The translations under genes and the position numbers were made by a program. Below are positions 8,896 through 17,614 of a DNA stretch of 64,000 nucleotides, one piece after another. Position 1 is the stretch's first letter. Every line of letters starts with the position of its first letter. The notes under the pieces are model-generated. The model was given only the letters and a program-made list of their open reading frames with translations. It was not told where the DNA came from and did not search any database. Source of the stretch: Chitinophagaceae bacterium DXS (GTDB lineage: Bacteria; Bacteroidota; Bacteroidia; Chitinophagales; Chitinophagaceae); assembly GCA_030345135.1 (NCBI GenBank), contig CP128386.1:5905327-5969326 (forward strand), given 5' to 3'.

Positions 8896-9374
8896 AAAGT
8901 GAATTTTTAGGATTTGTTATTTAAAAAGGGTATAACTTATTTCATCCTACGGCGAGTATTAGCTGTCGAAAGCGCTTGATAATTATTCATTCAAATCACC
9001 AGGAAAAAGCCGGCGTGATGCTTATAACAAGGTCGGACTGTTTTCCTCAAACCATATGTTGCTGATTAAAACCAGTCTGTCAATCGTGAGAAGCATTTTC
9101 TACAGGCTTTTTGCCGGATTTCGCATTTAAAGTAAACGTAAATCATTGCAGGCAGGGCGGTTGAGAAAGTTTGCGATTTAGGTTTACGGTTTAGCATTAT
9201 TGTTAATGCCGGTCACTTTTCATCTGTTGATAAAAATATTCTGGTTTTTACATTTTGTCAATGTGTAAAACCACAGTTTCGCTTTTCTTTTACTCGACCA
9301 CTTAGGCTTGCGCTGAATTTTAAATAACTATATGTCCTGTTTTTCTCCTATCTTTTAAATAAAAAACACCAACT
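8896..9374. other. 479-bp intergenic region, no gene seen
   Basis: AT-rich region between divergent genes. It must hold promoters for both flanks, but I could not assign one with confidence. No hairpin repeat, tRNA-like fold or supported ORF was seen. Confidence 0.6.
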
Positions 9375-9941
9375 ATGCCACACATTGACTTGCCCGCGGG
9401 CTATCCGGGCATTCGCAGTTTATTTATGTACAGCCCCGTAACAGCGTTGCCGCTCAATAACCTGGTTCAAACACTTTTGCACGATAAGGAAACATCTACT
9501 TTAACACCCGGAGAAAGAGAGCTCATCGCAACTTACACATCTTCTTTAAACAATTGTAAATACTGTGCTTCCACACATGGCGCGATTGCCAAATATCAGT
9601 TAGATGGAAATGAAGAATTGGTGAGAAATGTTGTTGCAGATTTTGAACATTCAGATCTTTCACCCAAAATGAAGGCACTACTTAAAATTGCTGCCAAAGT
9701 ACAGCGTGATGGAAAAGATGTCACTGCACATGATATTAGTTTTGCCAAAGAGCAAGGTGCAACTGAAAAAGAAATACACGATACAGTGCTGATAACAGCC
9801 GCATTTTGCATGTTCAACAGATACGTTGATGGCCTTGCCACATGGGCCCCCAATGATGAAGCGGTCTATGATGCAATTGGAAAACAAAGGGCGACCGAAG
9901 GTTATATGACGAAACCGTTTGTGGTAAGTGAGAGCAAGTAG
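9375..9941 (+). CDS. AhpD-like / carboxymuconolactone decarboxylase family peroxidase-related protein
   Basis: A 188-residue all-helical protein of the carboxymuconolactone decarboxylase superfamily. The segment NNCKYCASTHG gives the CxxC...H motif (Cys61, Cys64, His68) of AhpD-type alkylhydroperoxidase-related enzymes, which use the cysteine pair for thiol-dependent peroxide reduction. Length is usual for the 'peroxidase-related enzyme' subgroup. No peroxiredoxin gene lies nearby, so the reducing partner and substrate are unknown. It stands alone, and its stop is followed 11 bp later by a perfect palindrome shared with the convergent gene. Confidence 0.88.
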   Translation: MPHIDLPAGYPGIRSLFMYSPVTALPLNNLVQTLLHDKETSTLTPGERELIATYTSSLNNCKYCASTHGAIAKYQLDGNEELVRNVVADFEHSDLSPKMKALLKIAAKVQRDGKDVTAHDISFAKEQGATEKEIHDTVLITAAFCMFNRYVDGLATWAPNDEAVYDAIGKQRATEGYMTKPFVVSESK

Positions 9942-9952
9942 CGGCTTGTGTT

Positions 9953-10005
9953 GAAGGAAAAAATTTGTCCTACACTTTCAAAGTGTAGGACAAATTTTTT
10001 CCTTC
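9953..10005. terminator. CCTACACTTT palindrome, copy 2 (bidirectional terminator candidate)
   Basis: Perfect 26-bp arms around a one-base loop (left arm 9953-9978, right arm 9980-10005). Core as in the other copies; unique outer arms GAAGGAAAAAATTT/AAATTTTTTCCTTC. It lies between convergent genes that end at 9941 and 10009. The A/T tracts at the outer arms could provide a U-tract in either direction. Confidence 0.8.
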
Positions 10006-10008
10006 ATT

Positions 10009-12873
10009 CTATTTAACAATCATCAATTGTTTGCTGGTTGTCTTGTTATTCTGGTCGATCAATACAATGTAGTACACACCAGGGGCGTACGCAGCGGTAT
10101 TTATATTCGTCTTCATTTCACCTTTTACGGTCTGCACTTTCTTATACAGCAAAAGTTTGCCATTCGCATCTCTCAATTCCATGGCACTATACTTATTGTT
10201 AGTGCCGTTGAAAACAACAGTTGTTTTGCTGTTTGCAGGATTAGGATAAATAACAACTGATTCAGTTTCATTGGTAAATTCTTTGCTTATTTCTTTTTGA
10301 GCTATGCGTGTGTTAGTAGATGTAACGCGAACAGTTTTGGTGATTACCGGAGAAACACCGCATGCATTACTTGCTCCTGCGGAAATTTTGGCTGTGGTGC
10401 TGCTCCAGTTAACAGTGACTGAATCGGTTCCATTGCCTGAAACAAATGAGGTGCCTGATGGTATCTGCCATTTATAGCTTCGCGCGCCGGCTACCTCCGG
10501 AACACTAAATATTATGTTTGATTGAAAAGGTGAGACTTCATCCGGACCATTAATTGTTACTGGCGCCAGCGGCCTGGATTCATCAACGGTCATTTGTAAA
10601 GACGCAGCCCGGGGAAGCGTTACGCAATGTCGGGCCCTTACTATTAAACAACGAATTACATCACCATTTTTCAAATTGCTATCAACGTACGTATCAGTAG
10701 TATCTCCCACAACGATGTTATTTTTTTGCCATTGGTATGCCTGTTTAACATCAACATAATTAACTATTGCTTTAAAAGTAACGGAAGCGCCTTTGCATAT
10801 CAATGTGCCCTTGCTTGATTCAATACGCAACTTGAGTGTTTGCGAAAGATCCATTTTGAATTTTATTGTGTTGCTTCTCCATACTCTATCAGTGGGCAAG
10901 TTTCGGAAAGATATAACGCACCAAACAGAATCTCCATTCTTTACATTTTGAGAAGCGTAAAAATTGTGATTGCCAAAATCAACATTGCCGTTCCTGTACC
11001 ATGTATATATAATGTTGTTGTAAGCATTGGTTACGGTTACTCCTGCGTGCACAGTGATGCCTGTACACACCAGCCCGGTATCTTGAGTTTCTATTTTGAC
11101 TGTAGTGTCAGTCAGGTATTTGAATACGGGCTTTGTTGCCGTTCCCATTGTTGTGGTCACCCGCACATCGCCTGTACTTCCTTGCGCCACCACTGCGGAA
11201 ATCTTATTGTTAGATGCAATTTTGAATGATTGAACCGCAGTACCACCAAGCGATACATTGGTTGTGCCGTTAAAATTATTTCCCTGGATTGTTACGGTAT
11301 CGCCCGGCAGTGCGGCCGCGGGAGAGAACGATTCAATAGAAGGAATGCCTCTTGCTGTATCCGTTTGGTTTCTTAGCACGGTTATAAAAGACAAATAGGT
11401 AGTTGCCGAAAAAGCTAAATCCTGTCGGCCATCGCCGTCAAAATCGCCATACTCCATACCGCGACTTTTTATATTAGGAAAGCTTACCGGTGTTGCAAAT
11501 GACAAACGTCCGGCTGTGCTGGTGTTCTTTACAATTTCATAGTTTTTTGAGACGATATCATAACCGGTGATATCCAGTTTTCCATCGCCATCGATATCTA
11601 CAAACCGCGTATTCTCTACAAAAAAACCGAGGGGAACGGTAAGGGGTTTACCAAAACTTGGAGTGCCGAACGTACTCGCATTTAATAGAAAATACCAACT
11701 GTCTTGTTGATTAGACATAATGATATCAGGCTTACCATCTTTATTAACATCTGCTACGCCATAAAATAATCCCAAAGTACTCACGTAAACACCTACCGGG
11801 TTGCCAAATGACACAACTCCGTTCTTGCTGGTATTGATTCTGATGACCATTGAATCACCTTCCGGGTATAACATGTCCACCTTTTGATCTCCATTAAAGT
11901 CAACAAATGAGTAAAGTGCAGCAGCATGAAAGGGTAAAGCCATTGGTTGCGAAAAAGAAACCTCATCGCCTGAACTTGTGTTTAAAACGTAAAAAATTGA
12001 ATCCTGATGAACAAACTGATCTTGGAAGTAAATATCTGCTTTACCATCGGCGTTAAGATCTACGGCGTTCGCGGAAAAGATGTAGAAGTCGTCGCGTTTG
12101 TTCAGATTCATTAATATTGTTTTATTAAAGCTAATAGCTCCATTTAAACTTGTATTTAAACGAATATCGAATTGGCCCTCATTAAAAAAAAACATATCTT
12201 TTTTCCCATCTCCATTAAAATCAGCGAGAAGAGGCTGATTGGTGGTATACGAAATCGGGATGGCCGCCGTCACCGGCTTAGTAAAGCTGATGTTGCCCCG
12301 AGTGCTGGTGTTTCTATAGGCAGCATAAAAAGGATCATAAAAGTAAGCCATTGCAAGCATGTCCGGTTTGCCATCTCCGTCAAGATCTTCAATTGCAAGG
12401 CCGTCGTGTACAGTCGTCCTGGGGTTCATATAAAAATTTTGTGGCGTAGCAAATGTGCCTGGTGAAAAAATATTTCCTGTTTTATACGTTGTAATGTAAG
12501 CCACGGAAGAAAAACCGGTAAGGTGATTAACCGTTACGCTAATGGGTTTAGTAGTTATACCTCGCGGCACCTGAACCGTGAGTTTATTCGCCGATGCTGC
12601 TATTACATAGGCGCGTGTGCCTCCTATAAGTACAATATTTTCAGCAGCCATTGAACTAAAGCCACTGCCATTGATGGTAACTGTGCTTCCGGGCAAGCCA
12701 CTCAACGGCGAAAATGAAGTGATGACTGGTTGCGCAAAAAGCTGCTGGCATAGTAGGCAGACTATTAACAAAGCAGTTGATTTAATCAGCCTCGTTTTCT
12801 TAAAAAAAAATTGTTTGTAAAAGCAATTCAGGAGTTTTGCAGCTGGGGTATCTGTTAAGTAAACCTCTTTCAT
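10009..12873 (-). CDS. T9SS cargo: TIG + seven-motif FG-GAP propeller + Ig-like domains with type A sorting tail
   Basis: A 954-residue exported protein. The N-terminal signal segment ends near LFAQ (about 48) after an unusually long leader. A TIG/IPT domain follows (PVITSFSPLSGLPGSTVTI), then seven Ca-binding-like motifs of the type DLDGDGKPD, DFNGDGKKD, DVNKDGKPD and DFDGDGRQD (about 160-490), as in FG-GAP/VCBS beta-propellers. A second TIG (SFSPAAALPGDTVTI) and Ig-like modules come next. The tail (VVIYPNPANSKTTVVF ... VYYIVLIDQNNKTTSKQLMIVK) is a T9SS type A C-terminal sorting domain, so the protein should be carried across the outer membrane and anchored or released. It has a close tandem paralogue upstream (13380-15863). 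Binding partner unknown. Confidence 0.92.
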   Translation of the reverse strand: MKEVYLTDTPAAKLLNCFYKQFFFKKTRLIKSTALLIVCLLCQQLFAQPVITSFSPLSGLPGSTVTINGSGFSSMAAENIVLIGGTRAYVIAASANKLTVQVPRGITTKPISVTVNHLTGFSSVAYITTYKTGNIFSPGTFATPQNFYMNPRTTVHDGLAIEDLDGDGKPDMLAMAYFYDPFYAAYRNTSTRGNISFTKPVTAAIPISYTTNQPLLADFNGDGKKDMFFFNEGQFDIRLNTSLNGAISFNKTILMNLNKRDDFYIFSANAVDLNADGKADIYFQDQFVHQDSIFYVLNTSSGDEVSFSQPMALPFHAAALYSFVDFNGDQKVDMLYPEGDSMVIRINTSKNGVVSFGNPVGVYVSTLGLFYGVADVNKDGKPDIIMSNQQDSWYFLLNASTFGTPSFGKPLTVPLGFFVENTRFVDIDGDGKLDITGYDIVSKNYEIVKNTSTAGRLSFATPVSFPNIKSRGMEYGDFDGDGRQDLAFSATTYLSFITVLRNQTDTARGIPSIESFSPAAALPGDTVTIQGNNFNGTTNVSLGGTAVQSFKIASNNKISAVVAQGSTGDVRVTTTMGTATKPVFKYLTDTTVKIETQDTGLVCTGITVHAGVTVTNAYNNIIYTWYRNGNVDFGNHNFYASQNVKNGDSVWCVISFRNLPTDRVWRSNTIKFKMDLSQTLKLRIESSKGTLICKGASVTFKAIVNYVDVKQAYQWQKNNIVVGDTTDTYVDSNLKNGDVIRCLIVRARHCVTLPRAASLQMTVDESRPLAPVTINGPDEVSPFQSNIIFSVPEVAGARSYKWQIPSGTSFVSGNGTDSVTVNWSSTTAKISAGASNACGVSPVITKTVRVTSTNTRIAQKEISKEFTNETESVVIYPNPANSKTTVVFNGTNNKYSAMELRDANGKLLLYKKVQTVKGEMKTNINTAAYAPGVYYIVLIDQNNKTTSKQLMIVK

Positions 12874-12945
12874 AACGTATAGCTTTCAATAAAGAATTGG
12901 GTTACTAGTGACTATTTGGAATTGCAGCAAAGTCTAATGAAATAA

Positions 12946-12977
12946 ACTTGTCCAACATTTTTAAGCGCGGGACAAGT
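12946..12977. repeat. Possible decayed CCTACACTTT palindrome
   Basis: ACTTGTCC and GGACAAGT form 8-bp arms around a degraded centre resembling the family core. It sits 3' of the second T9SS paralogue, the same relative place that copy 2 holds for the first. The resemblance is weak. Confidence 0.35.
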
Positions 12978-12993
12978 CTATTTTGCATTTCAT

Positions 12994-13395
12994 CTATTTA
13001 GCAATCATCAATCGCCTTGTGGTTGATTTGTTGTTTTGATCTATTAATACCACATAGTAAATGCCAGGCGCATATATTGCTGTATTTATTTCTGTTCGCA
13101 TTTCTCCTTTTACAGTCTGCACTTTCTTATACAGCAAAAGTTTGCCAGTAGCATCTCTCAATTCCATGGCACTATACTTATTGTTCGTGCCGTTGAAAAC
13201 AACAGTTGTTTTGCCATTTGCAGGATTAGGATATATAACAACTGACTCAGTTTCGTTGGTAACTTCTTTGCTTGTTTCTTTTTGGGCTATGCGTGAACTG
13301 GTGGAGGAAACACGGACAGTTTTCGAAACTACAGTTGAAACGCCGCAGGCATTACTTGCACCTACGGATATTTTAGCCGTTATACTACTCCAGTT
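12994..13395 (-). pseudogene. Frame-shifted C-terminal part (Ig end + T9SS type A tail) of the second TIG/FG-GAP paralogue
   Basis: Read on the minus strand from about 13395 to a TAG at 12994-12996, this frame is open throughout. It matches the end of the neighbouring 954-residue paralogue almost residue for residue (YPNPAN...TTVVFNGTNNKYSAMELRDA...LLLYKKVQTVKGEM...LIDQNNK...LMIAK). It has no start of its own and lies one frame away from the 837-residue ORF, which stops at 13380. Aligning the two paralogues places one missing base near 13395-13398. It is the lost sorting tail of that gene, or a sequencing error splits one intact gene of about 960 residues. Confidence 0.85.
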
Positions 13396-15863
13396 AATCT
13401 AATGGAATTAGTGCCAATACCTGAAACAAATGAAGCGCCTGAAGGGATTTGCCACTTGTAGCTTCTGACCTCCGGAACCTGAGCAACACTAAAGATAACG
13501 TTTGACTGAGAAGGCGATACTTCATCCGGACCAATGATCGATACGGGCGTATGTGGTCTTGATTCATCAACCGTCATTTGCAAAGAAGCTGTTGCCGGAA
13601 GTACGGTGCATTGTTGTGCCTTAACTATCGAACAACGAATGACATCGCCATTTTGCAAATTACTGTCAACATAAGTATCTGAAGTATCACCAACAATTAT
13701 TTCGTTTTTTGCCCATTGATATACCGGTTTAAAATCTCCATTATTCACAATAGCTTTAAATATAACCGGTGTGCCTTTGCATATTAATGTGCCTTTGCTT
13801 GACCGAATGTGTAATTTGGGTGTTTGTGAAAGATTAACATCGAATTTTAGTACTTCGCTCTTTAACACTTTATCAAGCAGGCCTGCGAAAGATACAAGGC
13901 AATAAAGAGAATCACCATCCTGTATAGAATGTGATGTGTAAATTTGATTGGAAGCAGGTTCAAGTTTTTCGTTCCTGTACCATCGGTAGGTTATCCCACT
14001 GTATGCGTTGGTTACCACTGCTTTAACCCGTACAACTTTACCCGAACACACTACACCCGTAACTGTGCTTAACAGCTTGATGGTAGTATCTGTGATCAAT
14101 GTAAATGTAGGTTTAATTACCCATCCCACCCTGTTTAGAAGCTCCAGATCTCCAGTACTTCCCCTGCCGACAACGGCGGTAATCCTGTTGTTGGAAACAA
14201 CTTTGAAAGATTCCACTGCTGTACCTCCCAGCCTTATGATGGTTGTGCCGTTGAAATTGTCGCCTTCAATTGTTATTGTGTCAGATGGCATTGCCGCTGT
14301 TGGATAAAATGATGTTATAGACGGCCGTCCTCTTGCTGTATCCATCTGGTTTCTTAAAACAGATACAAAAGACAAATAATCTTTTACTGCAAACGCCATA
14401 TCCTGTCTGCCGTCTCCATCAAAATCGGCATACTCAATGCCTCCGCTTCTTATAAAAGGAAAACGTACCGGTGGAACAAACGACATGCGTGTGGCAGTAC
14501 TGCTATTCCGCACGATGTCATAATTGCGAGACGCACCTTCATAGCCGGCAATATCTAGTTGACCGTTTCCATCTATGTCAACCAGGCGAGCATCTTTCGC
14601 ATTAATTCCGATAGGAAATGACACGGGTGCGGCAAAGCTGATATTACCAGAGGTACTGGTATTTAGTAAAAAACGCAAGCTGTCATTTTTGTTGGATAAG
14701 GCACTAACAGCAATGTCTGGTTTGCCATCTTTGTTGATGTCTGCAACAGCCAGAAATGTTCCAGAGCTTGTTGGGAAAATATTTTCAGGTTCGTCAAATG
14801 ATGTAATCCCATTATGACTAGTATTGATGCGCACGGCCATTGCATCTTGCATAGTATATAAAATATCTGCTTTTTGATCTCCATTCAAATCAATAAAAAA
14901 AGGGTGGTAAGAAACCTGAAGCGGTAAAACTATTGGGTTGGCAAAGGAAATCTCATTTCCGGAACTTGTATTTTGACTGAATATCAATGAATCAGTATTT
15001 GGATAGGATCTAAATCCGTACAGGTCAGGTTTGCCATCAGCATTAAGATCAGTGGCACCTACCGCATAAATTTGGGAATTAAAATCAAGCGGTATCAACA
15101 ATTCATCGTTAAAACTGATAGATCCGTTTGAGCTGGTATTGAGTAGAATGGCGAAGTGATCATCAGCCCACACAATAATATCCTTTTTGCCATCGCCGTT
15201 AAGATCGGTGAGAGGCATTAAATTTCTATTGTATGAAAAAGGTATATCTGAAATTGTTGGCACTGAAAAGCTAATATTTCCCGGAGTGCTTGTGTTGCGG
15301 TAGGCCGCATAAAAATCGTCGAAGGTTGAAAATCGTCCTATGGCAAAAATATCGGGTTTGCCATCTCCGTCAAGATCGTCAATAGAAAAAATTTCTTCCG
15401 CATTTGCCCTTGTGTTCATGTAAAAATTTTTAGGCGTTTCAAAAGTGCCCGGCATTATTACCCCTGCTGTTTTGCTAGTTGTTATGTATGAAGTGGCAGA
15501 GAAGCCGATGAGGTTATTAACCATTACGCTGATAGGTTTATTGGTTATGCCTCGCGGCACCTGAACCGTCAGCTTGTCTGCGGAAGCGGTTTTTACATAA
15601 GCGCGGGTACCTCCTATAAATACAATGTTTTCAGAAGGTGTTGAACTAAAGCCGCGTCCATAAATCGTAACAGTGCTTCCAGGTAAACCACTTAATGGAG
15701 CGAAGGAAGTAATAACAGGCTGAGCATAAACCTGCTGGCATATTAAGCCGGTTAGCAGCAGCGCAGCATATTTAACCAACTTTGTTTTAAAAGAAAGAAA
15801 CTGCTGGTAAAAACAATTGAACAGTTTTCCAGTATGGGCATTTATGAAGTGGGCGTCTTTCAT
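13380..15863 (-). CDS. TIG/FG-GAP propeller protein, paralogue of 10009-12873, truncated by frameshift before its sorting tail
   Basis: Same architecture as the preceding paralogue: signal segment ending near VYAQ, TIG domain, seven DxDGDGxxD-type motifs (DLDGDGKPD, DLNGDGKKD, DLNADGKPD, DLNGDQKAD, DINKDGKPD, DIDGNGQLD, DFDGDGRQD), second TIG and Ig-like modules. The start is set at 15863 (MKDAHF) because it aligns with the paralogue's MKEVYL; the frame is open ten codons further to 15893. It ends after SGIGTNSIRLTGVV, where the paralogue continues TVNWSSTTAKIS, so the last ~135 residues with the T9SS tail are out of frame. As written, the product could reach the periplasm but not use T9SS. 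Confidence 0.85.
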   Translation of the reverse strand: MKDAHFINAHTGKLFNCFYQQFLSFKTKLVKYAALLLTGLICQQVYAQPVITSFAPLSGLPGSTVTIYGRGFSSTPSENIVFIGGTRAYVKTASADKLTVQVPRGITNKPISVMVNNLIGFSATSYITTSKTAGVIMPGTFETPKNFYMNTRANAEEIFSIDDLDGDGKPDIFAIGRFSTFDDFYAAYRNTSTPGNISFSVPTISDIPFSYNRNLMPLTDLNGDGKKDIIVWADDHFAILLNTSSNGSISFNDELLIPLDFNSQIYAVGATDLNADGKPDLYGFRSYPNTDSLIFSQNTSSGNEISFANPIVLPLQVSYHPFFIDLNGDQKADILYTMQDAMAVRINTSHNGITSFDEPENIFPTSSGTFLAVADINKDGKPDIAVSALSNKNDSLRFLLNTSTSGNISFAAPVSFPIGINAKDARLVDIDGNGQLDIAGYEGASRNYDIVRNSSTATRMSFVPPVRFPFIRSGGIEYADFDGDGRQDMAFAVKDYLSFVSVLRNQMDTARGRPSITSFYPTAAMPSDTITIEGDNFNGTTIIRLGGTAVESFKVVSNNRITAVVGRGSTGDLELLNRVGWVIKPTFTLITDTTIKLLSTVTGVVCSGKVVRVKAVVTNAYSGITYRWYRNEKLEPASNQIYTSHSIQDGDSLYCLVSFAGLLDKVLKSEVLKFDVNLSQTPKLHIRSSKGTLICKGTPVIFKAIVNNGDFKPVYQWAKNEIIVGDTSDTYVDSNLQNGDVIRCSIVKAQQCTVLPATASLQMTVDESRPHTPVSIIGPDEVSPSQSNVIFSVAQVPEVRSYKWQIPSGASFVSGIGTNSIRLTGVV

Positions 15864-16205
15864 AATGTATAGTTTACAGGTTGAGAATAACATCTAAAAC
15901 AATTGCGGATGTTGGATAGCAAGTGAATTGTATTGCACATACGTCATTTTGTATGGCAATGCCTGAAAAAAGTAATAACCGGGTGCAAATAGGAATGGGA
16001 TAGTATGAGTTATGCTAGTGAAAAGGCTCTGGATTGTTGTGTGTATCTTCCGGTGCAGGTAACATTTCCAAAGTAAATTTATGTAAGCCTGAAACAATTA
16101 TCAATATGGATTATTAAACGGCGCTTCGAAAAGATTGTGCAAGAATAATAAGTTGCTATTGCTGGACGGCCGGATAACAGTTAACTTCAACATAAAAAAT
16201 TGAAT
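15864..16205. other. 342-bp intergenic region, no gene seen
   Basis: Region between the divergent T9SS paralogue and the AHSA1-like gene. Short open frames here lack any recognisable protein and are not supported. No repeat family member or strong hairpin was seen. Confidence 0.55.
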
Positions 16206-16661
16206 ATGAGCTCGCAACTGCTTGAAATAAAAACCGCCATACAAATACAAAAACCTGTTTCGGAAGTCTTCGAAGCAATTGTCGACCCTGCAAAAATGAG
16301 CAACTATTTTATTGCAAAAGGCAGCGACCGGATGGCTACGGAGAAAGAAATCTCCTGGCAGTTTCCTGAATTTGATATGGTTTTCCCAATAAAGGTGAAT
16401 AAAGTTGAGCGGGATAAAGCCGTTTCCTTTTACTGGGATATTGACGGGAGACAAACCCTCGTGGAAATATCACTTCAACCCAAAGAACATAATTCGACGT
16501 TGGTGACTGCTACAGAAAAAGACATGATAAATGATGAAGCCGGCATTAAATGGTTGAAGGGTAACACTGAAGGCTGGGCAAACTTTCTGGCTTGCCTGAA
16601 AGCTTACCTGGAATATGGCATCAACCTTAGAAAGGGCGCGTTTGATTTTATGAGACATTAA
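16206..16661 (+). CDS. SRPBCC / AHSA1-like (START-fold) domain protein
   Basis: A 151-residue protein with the N-terminal pattern IKTAIQIQKPVSEVFEAIVDPAKMSNYFI and a C-terminal amphipathic helix containing GWANFLACLKAYLE. Both are characteristic of the AHSA1/START-like SRPBCC family, small lipid- or ligand-binding cavities whose cellular ligand is usually unknown. ATG 16206 is preferred over an in-frame TTG two codons earlier. It is followed on the same strand, 42 bp later, by a DUF5995 gene and may be co-transcribed with it. Confidence 0.85.
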   Translation: MSSQLLEIKTAIQIQKPVSEVFEAIVDPAKMSNYFIAKGSDRMATEKEISWQFPEFDMVFPIKVNKVERDKAVSFYWDIDGRQTLVEISLQPKEHNSTLVTATEKDMINDEAGIKWLKGNTEGWANFLACLKAYLEYGINLRKGAFDFMRH

Positions 16662-16703
16662 TTTTTACTCAATAGCATACTGGAAAAAACAATACCTATA
16701 AGC

Positions 16704-17489
16704 ATGGCTATAGCTACAATTGAGGATGTGATCACTGCTCTCGAGAAAATTATTGATGAATCTATTGAAACCAGCAGTCCGTTAGGATATTTTGCCGCAC
16801 TTTACCATATGGTGACTGTACAGGTAAAAGAAGGCGCAGACAAACAGCAATTTGTAAATAACGGGATGATGAAACAATTTGATGTAGTGTTTGCATCACG
16901 ATATCTTGACGCCATGGAGGCGTGGAAAAACAAACAACCATTGACCGGCTCGTGGAAAATTGCGTTTGAAGCAGCGGAAAAATCGTCTTACCTGGTACTG
17001 CAGCATTTGTTGCTGGGCATGAATGCGCACATCAATTTCGACCTTGGCATTGCCGCGGCTGAGATAGCCGGAGCCGGGCCGATGGATGCTGTAAGAAAGG
17101 ATTTTGACAGCATTAATGATTTGCTTGCAGCGTTAACCTATCCCGTTTTAAACGGATTGAGCAGGGTTTCGCCTTTGCTTTCATTGCTTGGAATGCATTC
17201 GGGTAATTCATCTTCCATACTAATACAGTTCAGCATTGCCAATGCAAGAGATGGAGCATGGGTGTTTGCTGAAGATCTGCATGCAAAACAAGGCGCAGAC
17301 CGCGATGCGTGCATGGCAAAAAGAGACAAAACAATTGCAACGCTTGCAGGTGGATTGATTCATATGCCCAGCTTTTTTATGCGACTAACAGTTTGGGTGA
17401 TCAGGCTTTTTGAAAAGAAGAATGTTACAGATAACATAAGGGCTTTGCAGGAATACAAAAAGACCTACATTACCATTAATAAGGATTAG
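16704..17489 (+). CDS. DUF5995 family protein
   Basis: A 261-residue helical protein. Segments such as SPLGYFAALYHMVTVQV and LLGMNAHINFDLGIAAAEIA match DUF5995, a family of unknown function with conserved His residues that could bind metal (His55 in YHMV; the NAHINFDL His). No signal peptide. It follows the AHSA1-like gene by 42 bp. Two palindromes of the CCTACACTTT family follow the stop codon, probably closing the transcript. Confidence 0.8.
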   Translation: MAIATIEDVITALEKIIDESIETSSPLGYFAALYHMVTVQVKEGADKQQFVNNGMMKQFDVVFASRYLDAMEAWKNKQPLTGSWKIAFEAAEKSSYLVLQHLLLGMNAHINFDLGIAAAEIAGAGPMDAVRKDFDSINDLLAALTYPVLNGLSRVSPLLSLLGMHSGNSSSILIQFSIANARDGAWVFAEDLHAKQGADRDACMAKRDKTIATLAGGLIHMPSFFMRLTVWVIRLFEKKNVTDNIRALQEYKKTYITINKD

Positions 17490-17494
17490 TTATC

Positions 17495-17547
17495 TGATCA
17501 AAGCAGTTGTCCTACACTTCGAAAGTGTAGGACAACTGCTTTGATCA
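17495..17547. repeat. CCTACACTTT palindrome, copy 3
   Basis: Left arm TGATCAAAGCAGTTGTCCTA... and right arm ...AGGACAACTGCTTTGATCA pair almost perfectly (about 25 bp, small central bulge). The outer arm TGATCAAAGCAGTT/AACTGCTTTGATCA is unique to this copy. It starts 6 bp after the DUF5995 stop and is followed directly by copy 4. Confidence 0.85.
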
Positions 17548-17550
17548 AAA

Positions 17551-17594
17551 GCGCATAAGTGTACTACACTTTTAAAGTGTAGGACACTTACGCG
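17551..17594. repeat. CCTACACTTT palindrome, copy 4
   Basis: GCGCATAAGTGTACTACACT and AGTGTAGGACACTTACGCGC pair with two mismatches. The outer arm (GCGCATAAGTGT) differs from all other copies. It is tandem with copy 3, three bases apart, in the gap before the esterase gene at 17615. Confidence 0.8.
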
Positions 17595-17614
17595 CTCTTA
17601 AAACAACCATCATC

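Noticed and set aside
13061-13402. 113-codon plus-strand open frame
   Set aside because: Antisense to the frame-shifted T9SS tail, which matches the paralogue closely; it is a shadow of that coding sequence.
15894-16097. 67-codon minus-strand open frame upstream of the second T9SS paralogue
   Set aside because: No family-like features, no ribosome-binding context, and lies in the promoter region of divergent genes.
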